Positions 47,069 through 57,930 of a DNA stretch of 64,000 bases are shown here, piece by piece. The stretch comes from Acanthochromis polyacanthus (lineage: Eukaryota; Chordata; Actinopteri; Pomacentridae): contig NC_067127.1 of NCBI RefSeq assembly GCF_021347895.1, positions 38,760,916 to 38,824,915 of the forward strand. Direction: 5' to 3'. Position 1 is the first letter of the stretch. Every line of letters starts with the position of its first letter. The notes beneath the pieces are model-generated. The model had not been told where the DNA came from, did not search any database, and saw only the letters and a program-made list of their open reading frames with translations. Position numbers and translations under genes: made by a program.

Positions 47069-47630
47069 CTGCGTTTCCATTACTCTTAGATATGCGCAAA
47101 ATGTAAATAGCGCAATAAAAAACTGGTAATGGAAACACCTGAATTTCAAAAAAGGACTAAAATATCGCTAAGAAGTTTTTACGCTCTCATGAGGTGGTTT
47201 TTCAGACGTTTTGATATTGAAAAATATCGTAAAAGCGCAATGGAAACACTTTTTCTGCAATTATACGTCACCGGACATGAAGTACCTGGTCACATGACCA
47301 GTTCTCTCGGAGTAAACATGGCGCGGTACGTGTGGACAGAAGAGGAGACCGAGACATTTCTTGACATTATTCTTGAGAAAAACATCACTGCCATACTAGA
47401 CAGCAAACCGCAGAGGAATGCAAAGTGTTATAACAGGTTTTGCAACAGGTTTTGGGTGTCCATCTTCCTGCAGTGAAATCTCGCGGGATGATATTTTACG
47501 AGAGTTACGATGCTTCTGCCCAGAACAACCTTCAATGGAACCCCGTTCAAAGGGGAAATATACTTTGTCAAAATTTTAGAAATATGGCTTTTATTTTGCG
47601 AAAAACTGTAATGGAAACCCAACTACTGAC
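47069..47630 (+). mobile_element. Harbinger-like fragment nested in the hAT
   Basis: Ends gctgcgtttccattac and gtaatggaaacccaac are imperfect inverted repeats, and caatggaaacac motifs recur inside. It contains the SANT-like reading frame at 47129-47476. Confidence 0.55.
47129..47476 (+). pseudogene. Myb/SANT-like DNA-binding exon from a Harbinger-type element
   Basis: The informative part starts MARYVWTEEETETFLDIILE and continues DSKPQRNAKCYNRF. A tryptophan and acidic start followed by an amphipathic helix is the Myb/SANT-like module of Harbinger accessory proteins. Upstream residues are translated terminal-repeat DNA. No transposase is linked. Confidence 0.45.
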
Positions 47631-47838
47631 ATGAGGCCTCTTTCGATGGTTGAAAACAAAGGCTTCACTACAATGATCTTATTTGGTCTGTCATTCCAAA
47701 TCTTCTGTTTCTGAATAAAGAGGTGGAAATTAAAAATGTTTTTTTTTTAAATCCAATTTATCGATTAATAAAAATAAAACATAATCGGCCGATTAATCGA
47801 TTATTAAAATAATCGTTAGTTGCAGCCCTAGTTTGGAA

Positions 47839-48914
47839 CAGCCTCCGAGAAAACGATTCAGTCTGACATGAACTGAGAATTTTATACAGTATAGTGAAAT
47901 GTGACTGGTTGCAGAACACAAACATATTAATTCAAATTTTGAAATGTGATTGGCTAAAGGTGGGGATAAACTGTGGTTCAGACTTAGTTCTCCATTAGTT
48001 GGTGCACAGATGTGTCTCTTGGCACACGATCATCCAATCTCCAAGAACCGCACCCTGCAAAAAGAACCCTCCAAGCACCCTCTTCCCGCTCTCTACCTGT
48101 CAGTATAGTTCTCTATGAAGAAGAGTGATATCACTAGGGCTGGACCCGAATATTCGGTCGTGACGGCGGTATCCAAATATTATTCGTCTTGTGAATTTGC
48201 CCGACGTGTCGCCCCTTCGGGCGTTACTACAGGAACCAATGCTAATATTTGCCTCCACGCCCCATTGCACTTCATCAAAAAGGAGTCATCTGTGGTAGTT
48301 TGGGCATCTGATCAGGATTCCTTCTGGGCCTGTTTTTTTTTTTTTTTTAATGTGGCTTGTCTAACTGGGAGGAGTCCCCAGGGCAGAACCAGAATCCAGT
48401 GGCAAAATTGTGTTTATCATTTGACCTGTTATGAACATTTGATCTCCCCTGGAGATACTGGAAAGTGTTGGTGGTGAAAGGGACATCCTAAATGACCCTA
48501 CTGCCAGCATGACCCAACTCTGGACATGGGTGTTGTATACTTTATGTATTGTACATTGATCCAATAATGTAGCTTAACCAAAAGGCTGGGGGTCAACAGA
48601 TCGTGGTGGTACAATCCCACAGTTCCAGCTGTCCTTTGTGTTTCATGGCATTTAGCAAATGTTACTGTCCTAGTATGCCATAATTACAATGCAGAACTTT
48701 GAAAACTATTGACCAGTGACAGTGTTTTGTTTACACTGTGAGCATGCCGACACATTTCTATGTTTCTCATCACAGAGTGGCTAATATGTCTGCAGATTCG
48801 TAATCTTGTTTCAACCTTACGTCCAACCACATGTAATTGAGACTTTTAGGTTGCATTTTTTCAGGATTGCATTTCAATTACTGTCTCTGTTTGTGTCTTT
48901 GTCTGTTGCTACAG
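47839..48914 (+). other. No recognised gene
   Basis: Near 48133 agggctggacccgaatattc looks like the end of another hAT-type repeat. A poly-T run lies at about 48330. The rest is unassigned sequence upstream of the zinc-finger exon. Confidence 0.45.
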
Positions 48915-48931
48915 AAACATGAAAAAAAACA

Positions 48932-50116
48932 ATGAAGTCAAGATGTTGGACCTCTGAGGAGGATAAGGAGAGTTCCCCAGTGATGACAAACAGAGATGAA
49001 TCATTCAGTTGTGAGCAATGTGGCAAGACTTTTATCACCGAAAGTAATCTAAGAATTCACCTACGTATTCACACTGTGGACAAACCGTTCAGTTGTGATC
49101 AGTGTGAGAAGACATTTACTGACAAGAGTAAGTTAACAAGACACCAACTAATTCACAGTGGAGTTAGACCATTCAGATGTGATCAGTGTGAGAAGACATT
49201 TACTGACAAGAGTAAGTTAACAAGACACCAACTCATTCACAGTGGAGTTAAACCATTCAGATGTGATCAGTGCGAGAAGACTTTTACTCAGATTGGTGAC
49301 TTAGCAAGACATGAACTCATTCACAGTGGAGTTAAACCATTCAGCTGTGATCAGTGTTCGAAGACTTTTACTCGAATGAGTTACCTAAAAACCCATCAAC
49401 TTAGTCACAGTGGAGCTAAACCATTCAGTTGTGATCAGTGTGGGACCACTTTTAATGACAAGCATTCATTAACAAGACATCAACTCATCCATAGTGGAGT
49501 TAGACCATTCAGCTGTGATCAGTGTGGGAAGAGTTTTTCTCAGATAGGTCATTTAAAAACGCATCAACTTACCCACAGTGGAGTTAGACCGTTTATCTGT
49601 GGTGACTGTGGGAAGACTTTTACTCGACTGGGTCATTTAAAGTCTCATCAAGTCATCCACAGTGGAATTAAACCATTCAGCTGTCATCAGTGTGTGAAAT
49701 CCTTTCCTCAAAATGAACAGCTATTGATCCATCAATGCCCCCACTCTGATCGAAAGCGATACCACTGTGACTCCTGTGAAAAATCTTTCAAGCACCAACA
49801 GGGACTAAAATCTCACCACCGCATCCACACTGGACATGATGTGTACAGATGCGATCACTGTGGCAAACCATTTGTACAGTTTGCACAGTTAAAAGCCCAC
49901 GAAGTTGCCCACACAGGGATTAAACCGTACCACTGTGACCATTGTGGGAAAGGTTTCAACTACATTGCCCAACTAAAAGCTCACCAACGTCTCCACACTG
50001 GGGAGAGACCTTACAGATGTGACAAGTGTAATCAGACTTTTAGAACTTCGGGTTCCCTGAAAACACACCAGCAGATCCATACCAGAAAGAGAACATTCAA
50101 GCAGCGTCACACTGAG
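48932..50116 (+). CDS. C2H2 zinc-finger protein, main exon (13 fingers)
   Basis: 395 codons in this exon. A candidate acceptor (gttgctacag) ends at 48914. An in-frame TGA at 48920 makes ATG 48932 the first usable start unless upstream exons join in another frame. Thirteen C2H2 fingers start at Cys27 and repeat every 28 residues (for example [21 protein letters not shown]). Most linkers are SGV(K/R)PF rather than the standard TGEKP. Fingers 2 and 3 are identical in protein and nearly so in DNA, with contact positions D, S, K and R at -1, 2, 3 and 6. A gtatgt donor at 50117 follows codon 395 in phase 0. Likely a sequence-specific nuclear DNA-binding protein; no KRAB or BTB domain is seen. The partner exon is 52332-52580. 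Confidence 0.85.
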
Positions 50117-50231
50117 GTATGTAACGAGTGGTGTCAGTAGTTGTGTTCACACAACTCTGCATTTGGTATTTTGGATCTTGCTGTGAAATTTCGTGTCGAA
50201 CTGTTTTGAACAACTGTGGTCAGTTGATTTA

Positions 50232-51699
50232 CACTACCAGTCAAATGTTTGAACACACCTTCTTATTCAATGTTTTTTTTTTGCATTTTTACTGCTTTCT
50301 ACATTGTAGTTACATTCTGAAAACATCAAAACTATGAACCAAGATATATGCAATTATGCAGCAAACAAACAATTGTGAAATAACTCTAAATATGTTTTAT
50401 ATTTTTTATTCCTCAGAGTAGCCATCCTATGCTTTGGTGACAGCTTTGCAAACCCTTGGCCTACTGAAATGGTTTTCATTTCACAGATGTGCCTGTCAAG
50501 GATAATTTGTGAAATTTCTTGCCTTCTTAAAGGAGTAGGGACTATCAGTTGTGTTGTGCAGAGGTCAGGTTGGTAAACAGTCGACATCCCTGTTTGACAA
50601 CTGTTAGAATCCATATTAAGGCAAGAGTCAATGAGCAAAGTAAAGAAAGGTAAGGAATTCAATATTAATATTAATATAAATCAGGAAAGGAAGACCAAGA
50701 CCAAGAGTCATCTCAGCTGCTGAAGATAAGTTCATCCGAGTCACCAGCCTCAGAAAACGCAAGTTGGTAGCATCTCAGACCCCAGATAAATGCCACACAG
50801 AGTTCTAGTAGTAGACATGTCTGTATATCAACTATTCAAAAGAGACTGTGCAAATCAGGCCTTTATAGTCAAGTAGCTGTGAAGAAACCACAACTAGGAA
50901 AAAGCAACAAGCAGAAGAGATTTGTTTGGGCCAAGAAACACAAGGAATAGACATTAGACCTGTCTAAAATTTAAATCTTTGGTTCCACCCACTGTGTCGT
51001 CGTGTGACGCCGAAAAAGTGAACGGATGGTCTCTACATGCATGGTTCCCATCGTGAAGCACGGAGGAGGAGGTGTGATGGTGTGGGGTGCTTTGCTGGTG
51101 ACACTGTTGGGGATTTATTCGAAATTAAAGGCACACTGAACCAGCATTGCTACCACGGCGTCCTGCAGCGACATGCCATCCCATCCACTTTGCGTTTTGT
51201 TGGACCATCATTTATTTTTCAACAGGACAATGACCCCAAACATACCTCCTGGCTTTGTAAGGGCTATTTTATCGAGAAGGAGAGTGATGGAGTGATGCTT
51301 CAGATGACCTGGCCTCCACAGTCCTCTGACTTAAACCTAGTTGAGATGGTTTGGGATGAGATGGACCACAGAGTGTAGGCAAAAGGACCAGCAAGGGATC
51401 AGCATCTCTGGGAACTCCTTCAAGACTGTTGGAAAAGTATTTCAAGTGACTACCTCACACTGCTCATTGATAGAATGCCGAGAGTGTGCAAAGGAGTACT
51501 CAAAGCAAAAGGTAGTTATTTTGAAAAATCTGAAAGGAAAACATGTTTTGACTTATTTCAGACTTTTTTGTTTACTGCATAATTCCATAGGTGTTCATTC
51601 ATAGTTTTAATGCCTTTAGCAAGAATCTACAATGTACAGTCATGAAAATAAAGAAAACCAATAAATGAGAAGGTGTGTCCAAACTTTTGATTGGTAGCG
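50232..51699 (+). mobile_element. Tc1-like transposon of a second family, decayed
   Basis: Ends cactaccagtcaaatgtttg and ttttgattggtagcg are inverted and flanked by TA (50230-50231 and 51700-51701). It is unrelated in its ends to the copies at 21996 and 44115. Confidence 0.85.
50680..51520 (+). pseudogene. Tc1-like transposase pseudogene
   Basis: Starts RKGRPRPRVISAAEDKFIRV, soon meets stops, and regains sense at 51037-51378 with FIFQQDNDPKHTSWLCKGYF and SSDLNLVEMVWDEMDHRV. It then continues in another frame (HLWELLQDCWKSISSDYLTL). The second Asp and the Glu are present, but several stops make it dead. Confidence 0.8.
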
Positions 51700-52331
51700 T
51701 ATGTTAACACATTACCAGCTGTCATTCAGTCTAACCTGTACTAGTATTGACACAGAGATCTGGTCCAATTTAATCTGAGGATGTAGGTAAGATTGGAAAT
51801 TCTGATGTGATCAGCATTAGCGCAAACATTTTCTCAACATTTTTGTTTACCACATAAATGTGAAAAGACATCACATCAGTGTTAAATATTCTGCTGGGAT
51901 GTTGGATGTTTATCTAATACAAACCTAGCTTAATTTATCAGATATTTGCTAGCCTCATGTAAATAAACCTCATATAAGTCTCTGTCAGTGCTCCTTGACT
52001 AGATAAGGTTCAGCAATACTCTGCTTTCCAACACAGATTGGTCTTGAGGGTGTGGTAAGAAGCTCCACTCTGTGGTGCAACTGTGTATTGCAGCTCATCT
52101 GCAATAGCTCATGTGTGTAATATTGAGGGATATATCAGCAAATTCGAAGTATTTGGCTCACCTTGGACTGGAGCCAAAGTACTTTATCCAGACATCAGCT
52201 CAGACAACTGAATGTTAAATTACAACAGGTTAAAGTGTTTTCAGATCTTGACAGTGCTGCTCTCCTTTCAGGCAAGGCATGTATTCTTCAGTGCTGCAGA
52301 AAACCTTGTTTAACTCTGTTTGTTTTCAAAG

Positions 52332-52580
52332 GAGAGCGGCACAGATGGACTAAACTCGCAGACTTGTCAGCACTCTGTCAATGGTGAACAGTATGGTTGT
52401 GACCAGTGTGGGCGAATGTCCAACCAGGAAGGAACCCTACAACGGCACCAGCGTACGCACACTGGACACAGACTGAACTCCTGCCAAGAAGATCTCCCCA
52501 TGCCGGGTTCAGCCAAAGTTCATGAAGTTGCCCACAAACTAAAAGTCCTTGAGATCAGGCTCCACAGAATTCAGGTTTAA
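52332..52580 (+). CDS. C2H2 zinc-finger protein, last coding exon
   Basis: Acceptor ttttcaaag, phase 0, joins to 50116 to read ...RHTE then ESGTDGLNSQTCQHSVNGEQ. One finger follows (CDQCGRMSNQEGTLQRHQRTH) with Ser where the core aromatic normally sits. A degenerate second finger without its cysteine pair (MPGSAKVHEVAH) comes next. TAA at 52578. The exon adds 82 residues, giving 477 in all. Confidence 0.7.
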   Translation, partial: ESGTDGLNSQTCQHSVNGEQYGCDQCGRMSNQEGTLQRHQRTHTGHRLNSCQEDLPMPGSAKVHEVAHKLKVLEIRLHRIQV

Positions 52581-52702
52581 TCACTTGTTTAGTGTCTTCG
52601 TGAAGGTTGTACTACATTCGTCATAATTTAATCATCTCTATTTGTGTTTTCTGCTGAGGTTTCTTAATTTTTACTACAAAGTAAAAATGAAGATCAGAAA
52701 GT

Positions 52703-53010
52703 ACACTGCCTATAAAGGGTATTCACCTCCCTTAGAAATTTTTCAACTTTTATTGCTTTTAAACAAGTAGTGAGTTATCAAGAGACTAGTGAGAGAGGCC
52801 ACCAAGACACCGGTGATTCCTCTGAAGGAGTTCCAAGAAAGAGATTAGCAAAGGAGGCCACCAAGACACCTACGACTCCTCTAAAGGAGTTCCAGGCTTC
52901 AGCAGCTGAGATGGCAGAGACTGTTCATAGAACAATTGTTGTGTGTTTGCCACCAGTCAAAGCTTTATGGGCGACAAAGAGAAAGACTCTGTTGAGAAAA
53001 GTTAGTATTA
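52703..53010 (+). pseudogene. Tc1-like element 5' end and transposase N-terminus, third family
   Basis: acactgcctataaagggtat resembles a Tc1 terminal repeat. The following frame has LAKEATKTPTTPLKEFQASA and EMAETVHRTIVVCLPPVKAL, the second helix-turn-helix of Tc1 transposases. A ~40-bp segment (gaggccaccaagacacc...) is duplicated in tandem at its start. The catalytic half is missing. Confidence 0.65.
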
Positions 53011-53129
53011 AATCTGGGCTACTCACTTTCTCTATACTTCAGTGTACTGCTGTAGTGAGCAAGCTGAAAATCCTGGTTTGAGCTTCATCACCATGCAGGG
53101 AACAAAAAGAAAACATTCTATTAAGGGTC

Positions 53130-55540
53130 TTTAATAAATCTTTTAAAGACTCCAAGCTCCTAGAATCCATGTACAGAGCCAATGTAATATCATTTTTAAA
53201 GAAAAATAGGGACCCAGAATATGCGCTTTCTATTGACCAATTAGTCTTCTGGGATTGGATAAGATACTATCCAAGATACTGGCTCTAAGACTTGAGCAGG
53301 TCATGGCCTCTATAGTGAATGCAGACCAGACAGGTTTTATCAAGGACCGACACTCCATTATAACACAAGACGTCTCCTTAGTATTGCTTATCATTTGAAT
53401 TTTAACCAAATACCATGGTCTGTTGTGTCTATGGATGCTGACAGGGCATTTGATAGAATAGAACTGGAGTACTTATTTGAAGCAATAAGAAATTTTTGGT
53501 TTGGGCTCAGATGGATTAAACTCCAATATAAATCACCTACAGCCTCAGTTGTAACTAATGGTCTGTTATCTGCTCCTTTTAGACTCACAAGAGGCACAGC
53601 ATAAGGCACCCCACATCCCCCCTCTTTCTATTTGATCTTACTATAGAACCTGTAGCACTGGCTATGAGGCAAAATACAAATATTAAAGGTGTAATGATTA
53701 GTACAAACAAAAAGTTTTGTATGTGGATGATATCCTTGGCTGCACAGTGGAGTAGTGGTTAGCATGTTCTCCTTTCAGTAAGAAGATCCCGGTTCAAATC
53801 CCGGCCTGGGATCTTTCTGCATGGAGTTTGCATGTTCTCCCTGTACATGCGTGGGTTTTCTCCGGGTACTCCGGCTTCCTCCCACAGTCCAAAAACATGC
53901 TGAGGTTAATTGGTTACTCTAAATTGTCCGTAGGTGTGAATGTGAGTGTGATTGTGTGTCTGTATATGTAGCCCTGTGACAGACTGGTGACCTGTCCAGG
54001 GTGTCCCCTGCCTTCACCTGAGTCAACTGGGATAGACTCCAGCACCCCCCATGACCCTAGTAAGGATAAAGCGGTGGATTGAGGATATCCTTGTAACATT
54101 AACTAACCTCATTGACTCTCTCGTGGCTTTACCTGAGTGTATAGCAGAATTTGGCTTAAAATTGGGACATATAATTGACTTTGACAAATCAGAAATTATG
54201 ATCTTGGATAATGGAGGAAGCATTGACCTGGTTAATGTTAAACCTTTTGCAGGGCTCCTTCTGGATTTAATTATTTGGAGGTTAAGGTTTCCCCTAAAAT
54301 CAGTTAATCATAGGCAGAAAATATCCATGGCTTGATAAGCAATCTTAAAGAAGCCTTAGCAAGATGGAAGAGCCTTTGTATTTCATTCCTTGGCAGAATC
54401 AACCTGATTAAGATGGCAATCCTACCAAAAATACTGTCCCCTCAATGACATTAAAATTTATAACAAAGCAGTGACCGACTTCATTTGGGCTGGCACTAAA
54501 CCTAAAGTTAAACTAGAGCCTCTGCAGCTACCTGTAGATCAGGGTGAGTGGGGTGTACCAAATGTGGAATACTATGTATTATCTACACAAGCTAGAATTA
54601 TCTCTTCATGGATAAATGAGCACTCAGACTCCACCTGGATTGAGCTGGAATCAGTGATTGGTAGATCTCCCTTGTTAACTTGCCTGATAGATGTGAGAAG
54701 GAACTTCCTCTGTCTCAAGAACAACCATTTGATAAGTAATGTCCTGTGGACATGGATGGAATAGAGGAAGCTATTTAAGAACAATATTGAACAAGGATGT
54801 CTTTAAATACTTACAGGGTAGAACCTTTGTATAAAAAAAGCAAGTCGTTGGAACTCTCCAGAGAACTACACCCACTAAAGATGGTCTTTGTAGACCACAA
54901 AGAACAGAGGTGTTTTAATATCTGAGTTCTACTCTGAGCTAGTAAGTTTGAACTCTAACAAGCCTATGCATTAACATATAATCTGCTCAGATGTTGGAGT
55001 GATAATGATATATGGGATGTGATTCTCCAGCTACCCTCCAAGATTTCAATATGCAACAAACATAAAGACGTACAGTACAATATTCTGCATGATATTTGTG
55101 TTTCTCCATCTGTTTTTAGTAAGTACAAATCAGGAGTTTCACCATACTGCCCTAAATGTAAGTCTCATGCTAGTACTGGTCTGCACTGCTTGTGGGAATG
55201 CAACAAAATCAACTCATTTTGGAGGACAGTATGTGAAAGCATCAGTGTGGCAATAGCTCAGCAGATGCCAGCAAACCCTCTTTTGGGTCTGCTGGGATTG
55301 TTCCTGCATCCCCAAAACAACATGACGTCATGATTCAATCACTCATCATTTTGGCAAGAAAAGCCATCATGGTGAAGTGGGTCGGTGATGACCCAAAATT
55401 TGTCTCTCATTTCTGAGGTTGTTACTCTGGAAAAAAATGCACACTATATTGAAGGAAAGGGTCAGATTTCTCTGCAGATATGGAGGATACCACTGGATAT
55501 TCTTGGAATAAAATATGAAAACTGGACTTTTGTCCTAGAG
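53130..55540 (+). mobile_element. L1/Tx1-like LINE, decayed and split by a SINE
   Basis: RT blocks LALRLEQVMASIVNADQTGF, IKDRHSII, VVSMDADRAFDRIELEYLFE, and the catalytic YVDDIL that is interrupted at 53738. After the SINE come DILVTLTNLIDSLVALPECI, LKLGHIIDFDKSEIM and a C-terminal zinc-like CPKCKSHASTGLHCLWECNK. Several frameshifts. The endonuclease and ORF1 are absent. Confidence 0.8.
53739..54083 (+). repeat. tRNA-derived SINE copy 3, full length
   Basis: Box A gagtagtggttagca and box B ggttcaaatcc are intact, the same body as copy 1 follows, and the end is aaagcggtggatt. gatatccttg occurs just before (53729-53738) and just after (54084-54093), a 10-bp target duplication. Confidence 0.92.
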
Positions 55541-56035
55541 AGGGTCATGTGAACACAATGTACCGTCAGAATTTGTCTGTTTTCTTGAATGCTACACATA
55601 TTTTTTTTTGCCTCTCTTGTGGAGCAGGACTACATCATAATTATACTGTTTTGCAACACTGTTCATAAAGGAAAATGACCATCTTTAAAAATGAAATGAA
55701 AAAGAAATTTGTAGTTTATGCACTGCTAAGTATCATCTTGTTTGTTTTAAATGCTTTATCATTAAATTTTACTTCTGGTGTTTCATTTAAACTGACCTCC
55801 ACAGCTCCTTTTTTCTCATAAACTTTGAATATTTTAACAGGTATCTGTTAAGTTTTAGCTCAATACATCAAACGCTTTCCTTCACATTTAATGAGAAAGC
55901 GAATTTCCTTCAGCCTCCTTTCAACAGGGTTTTTGCACATTTAACTTTGATGCTGTTAGAACAACAACATCTCAGGAACTATTGAACATTATACACTTTA
56001 ATTTTTTTCTGCATTTGCTTATCTGACAATTCAGA
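55541..56035 (+). other. No recognised feature
   Basis: AT-rich; may include the LINE 3' untranslated end. No gene seen. Confidence 0.4.
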
Positions 56036-56180
56036 ATCTCCAATATTCAGTCAATCAATCAATCAAACCTTTATTGTCATTGCACACTTTCATATACAAT
56101 GTAATTTCATTTGAGCGGCCCTGCCAATGGCAGCTCGGGCTGCTGCACCCTGAGGAGCACATCTGTCTTGAGGAAAAGGA
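56036..56180 (-). repeat. LINE or SINE 3' end
   Basis: The reverse complement ends gtgcaatgacaataaaggtt followed by a tgat repeat, a standard fish retroposon tail with a poly(A) signal. Confidence 0.55.
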
Positions 56181-56445
56181 AAAACAGGGCAGAAAAATAT
56201 TGTACAACTTGCCATATCTGCTCTGTCAATTATGAACAAAAGTAACTTTTGTTTTCCTTGTATCTTTTGTATCATTGTGACATGAAGCTGCTTTTGGTTC
56301 AGACAATATCTGTAGTTGACTGCATTATCAGTTTTTATGTTAATAAGAACTCAAAGATGAAAGTTTTCATGATTTTTTTCATTCTTGAACTCACCCAAGT
56401 GGAACAAAGAATCTCCCTGTTTTATTATTATTGTTGGGCCAGTTA

Positions 56446-56964
56446 ACAATAGAATAGAAATGCTTTATGAATCCGAGGAAATTATTTTTGTTTCAGCAGC
56501 ATAAACACCAAATTACAAGTTTAAAATGTAGTAAATTAAAGTCTATAAAAATAGAATAATAGAATAAGGTGCTAAAGTGATCACAGTGTGGCAGATTAAG
56601 CGCAGAATGACTATTTCAAAACTATGACATCAACAGAAATGTGTAGGTTGAGTTAACCGTGCAGGTTGTTTGATATGTAACAGAATCTGACACCCTCCAT
56701 GTTTTCTCAGCAGGACTATCTGGACCTCTGCTACTGTTGTATAAAGTTATCTAATCATTACAAGGGGAGAAGCTGTAGGGGGAGTCAGATTTTTTTTCTG
56801 AGTCCATTATATTAGTATTGCAAGAAGTGACAACCACCAAATGTTCTCAGTGGACATATCTGGACCTCTGCTATTGTTGTATACAGTATTCAGTATCTCA
56901 TCATTACAGCGTGAAGATGTGGGGGAGTCAGATTTTGTTGGGTCAGTTAACAAAATCTCATTCC
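56446..56964 (-). repeat. Repeat homologous to 40744-41030, inverted
   Basis: aatagaatagaaatgcttta at its start is a LINE tail reversed. gtgatcacagtgtggcagat and gttgagttaaccgtgcaggt match 40800-40900 reversed. It ends in the same stem-loop (56924-56964). Confidence 0.65.
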
Positions 56965-57344
56965 CCTTTATAGTAGTATTGCAAGTGACAACCACCAAAT
57001 ACTCACAGCAGGTATATCTGCACCTTGCTACTATTGTATAAAGTCTTGTGTATATGGTGGCTGTCAGAAGTCAGTGGACCAATCATACTCCAAATGAAAG
57101 AAAGCTATCTTGGTGAAAGTTTTGTTTTTCTTTTGTGAAAACAAAACCAAACATATTCCCGTTCAAACTATTTACACAATAAACACAGGCTAATAAACTG
57201 ATCATCCACATGTGGCCGTTTGACACAGGAGGGGTGGTACCACCAGGGAAAGCTATCACAGCCAATCTGAAATATAAAACATATATTATTGTATTTACCT
57301 TATAAGTACTGGACTGTGATTATACTTAAAATATCAATAACTTA
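56965..57344 (+). other. No recognised feature
   Basis: Continues with sequence related to the preceding repeat (gtgacaaccaccaaat occurs at both 56828 and 56983). No gene seen. Confidence 0.4.
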
Positions 57345-57425
57345 ATTCAATTCAATTTTCATTTTTATTTATATAGCGACAATTACAGGTCAGATTGTCT
57401 CGAGACGCTTTACAGAACCCATATG
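57345..57425 (-). repeat. Retroposon 3' tail, inverted relative to 17440-17625
   Basis: ttcaattcaattttcatttt and atatagcgacaattacaggt are the reverse of the 17.6-kb tail, followed by agattgtctcgagacgcttt. Confidence 0.65.
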
Positions 57426-57777
57426 ACTGAAGACCACTACTATTATGATTACTACTAGCATTTATTAGATAATTTAACAGTGTTACTCAATATGGCTCAT
57501 GAGGCTCGTCACAATCTTCCTCCCAAAAAAAGTGACAGCGCTGACTCAGGTTATCTATTTAAAACTTTTTTTAAAAAACTTAGAAGGTGTATTTAGGAAC
57601 ATATTTTCCAGTAAACAGCATTTCACAGTTGGATATCAATAGCTTGTTAATACTAAGTGTATTGATACAATGTGTATCCATTTAACAAATGTCTCGGTAA
57701 CATTTCAAGGGATGAGCTATAATTTTATTCTGGATCAGCCTTTCAAAATGCTCACTTTACTTCACTCACAACAAAAT

Positions 57778-57930
57778 TCATATGAAAATTTGAGAATTTT
57801 CAAAAACAACCGTGAACATGCCAGTCCTTAGTAGCAGCGTTTGAGCGATCTCAAAACGATGCCTTTCCAGGTCTTCCACTGACATTTTGAACTTGATTTC
57901 TTTCTCGCCCTTAATAATGCTCTCAACAAA
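57778..57930 (-). CDS. Unrecognised gene, last exon
   Basis: 51 codons with stop, acceptor attttcag, phase 0. Charged helix-like sequence KGEKEIKFKMSVEDLERHRF. Confidence 0.55.
   Translation of the reverse strand, partial: FVESIIKGEKEIKFKMSVEDLERHRFEIAQTLLLRTGMFTVVFENSQIFI

Larger units (their letters stand above)
50117..52331 (+). other. Zinc-finger gene intron
   Basis: Runs from the gtatgt donor to the ttttcaaag acceptor. It contains the Tc1-like element 50232-51699. The remaining 51702-52331 shows no other feature. Confidence 0.65.

Noticed and set aside
48115..48477. 120-codon frame upstream of the zinc-finger exon
   Set aside because: It starts in hAT-like repeat, includes a poly-T run read as poly-Phe, and shows no domain.
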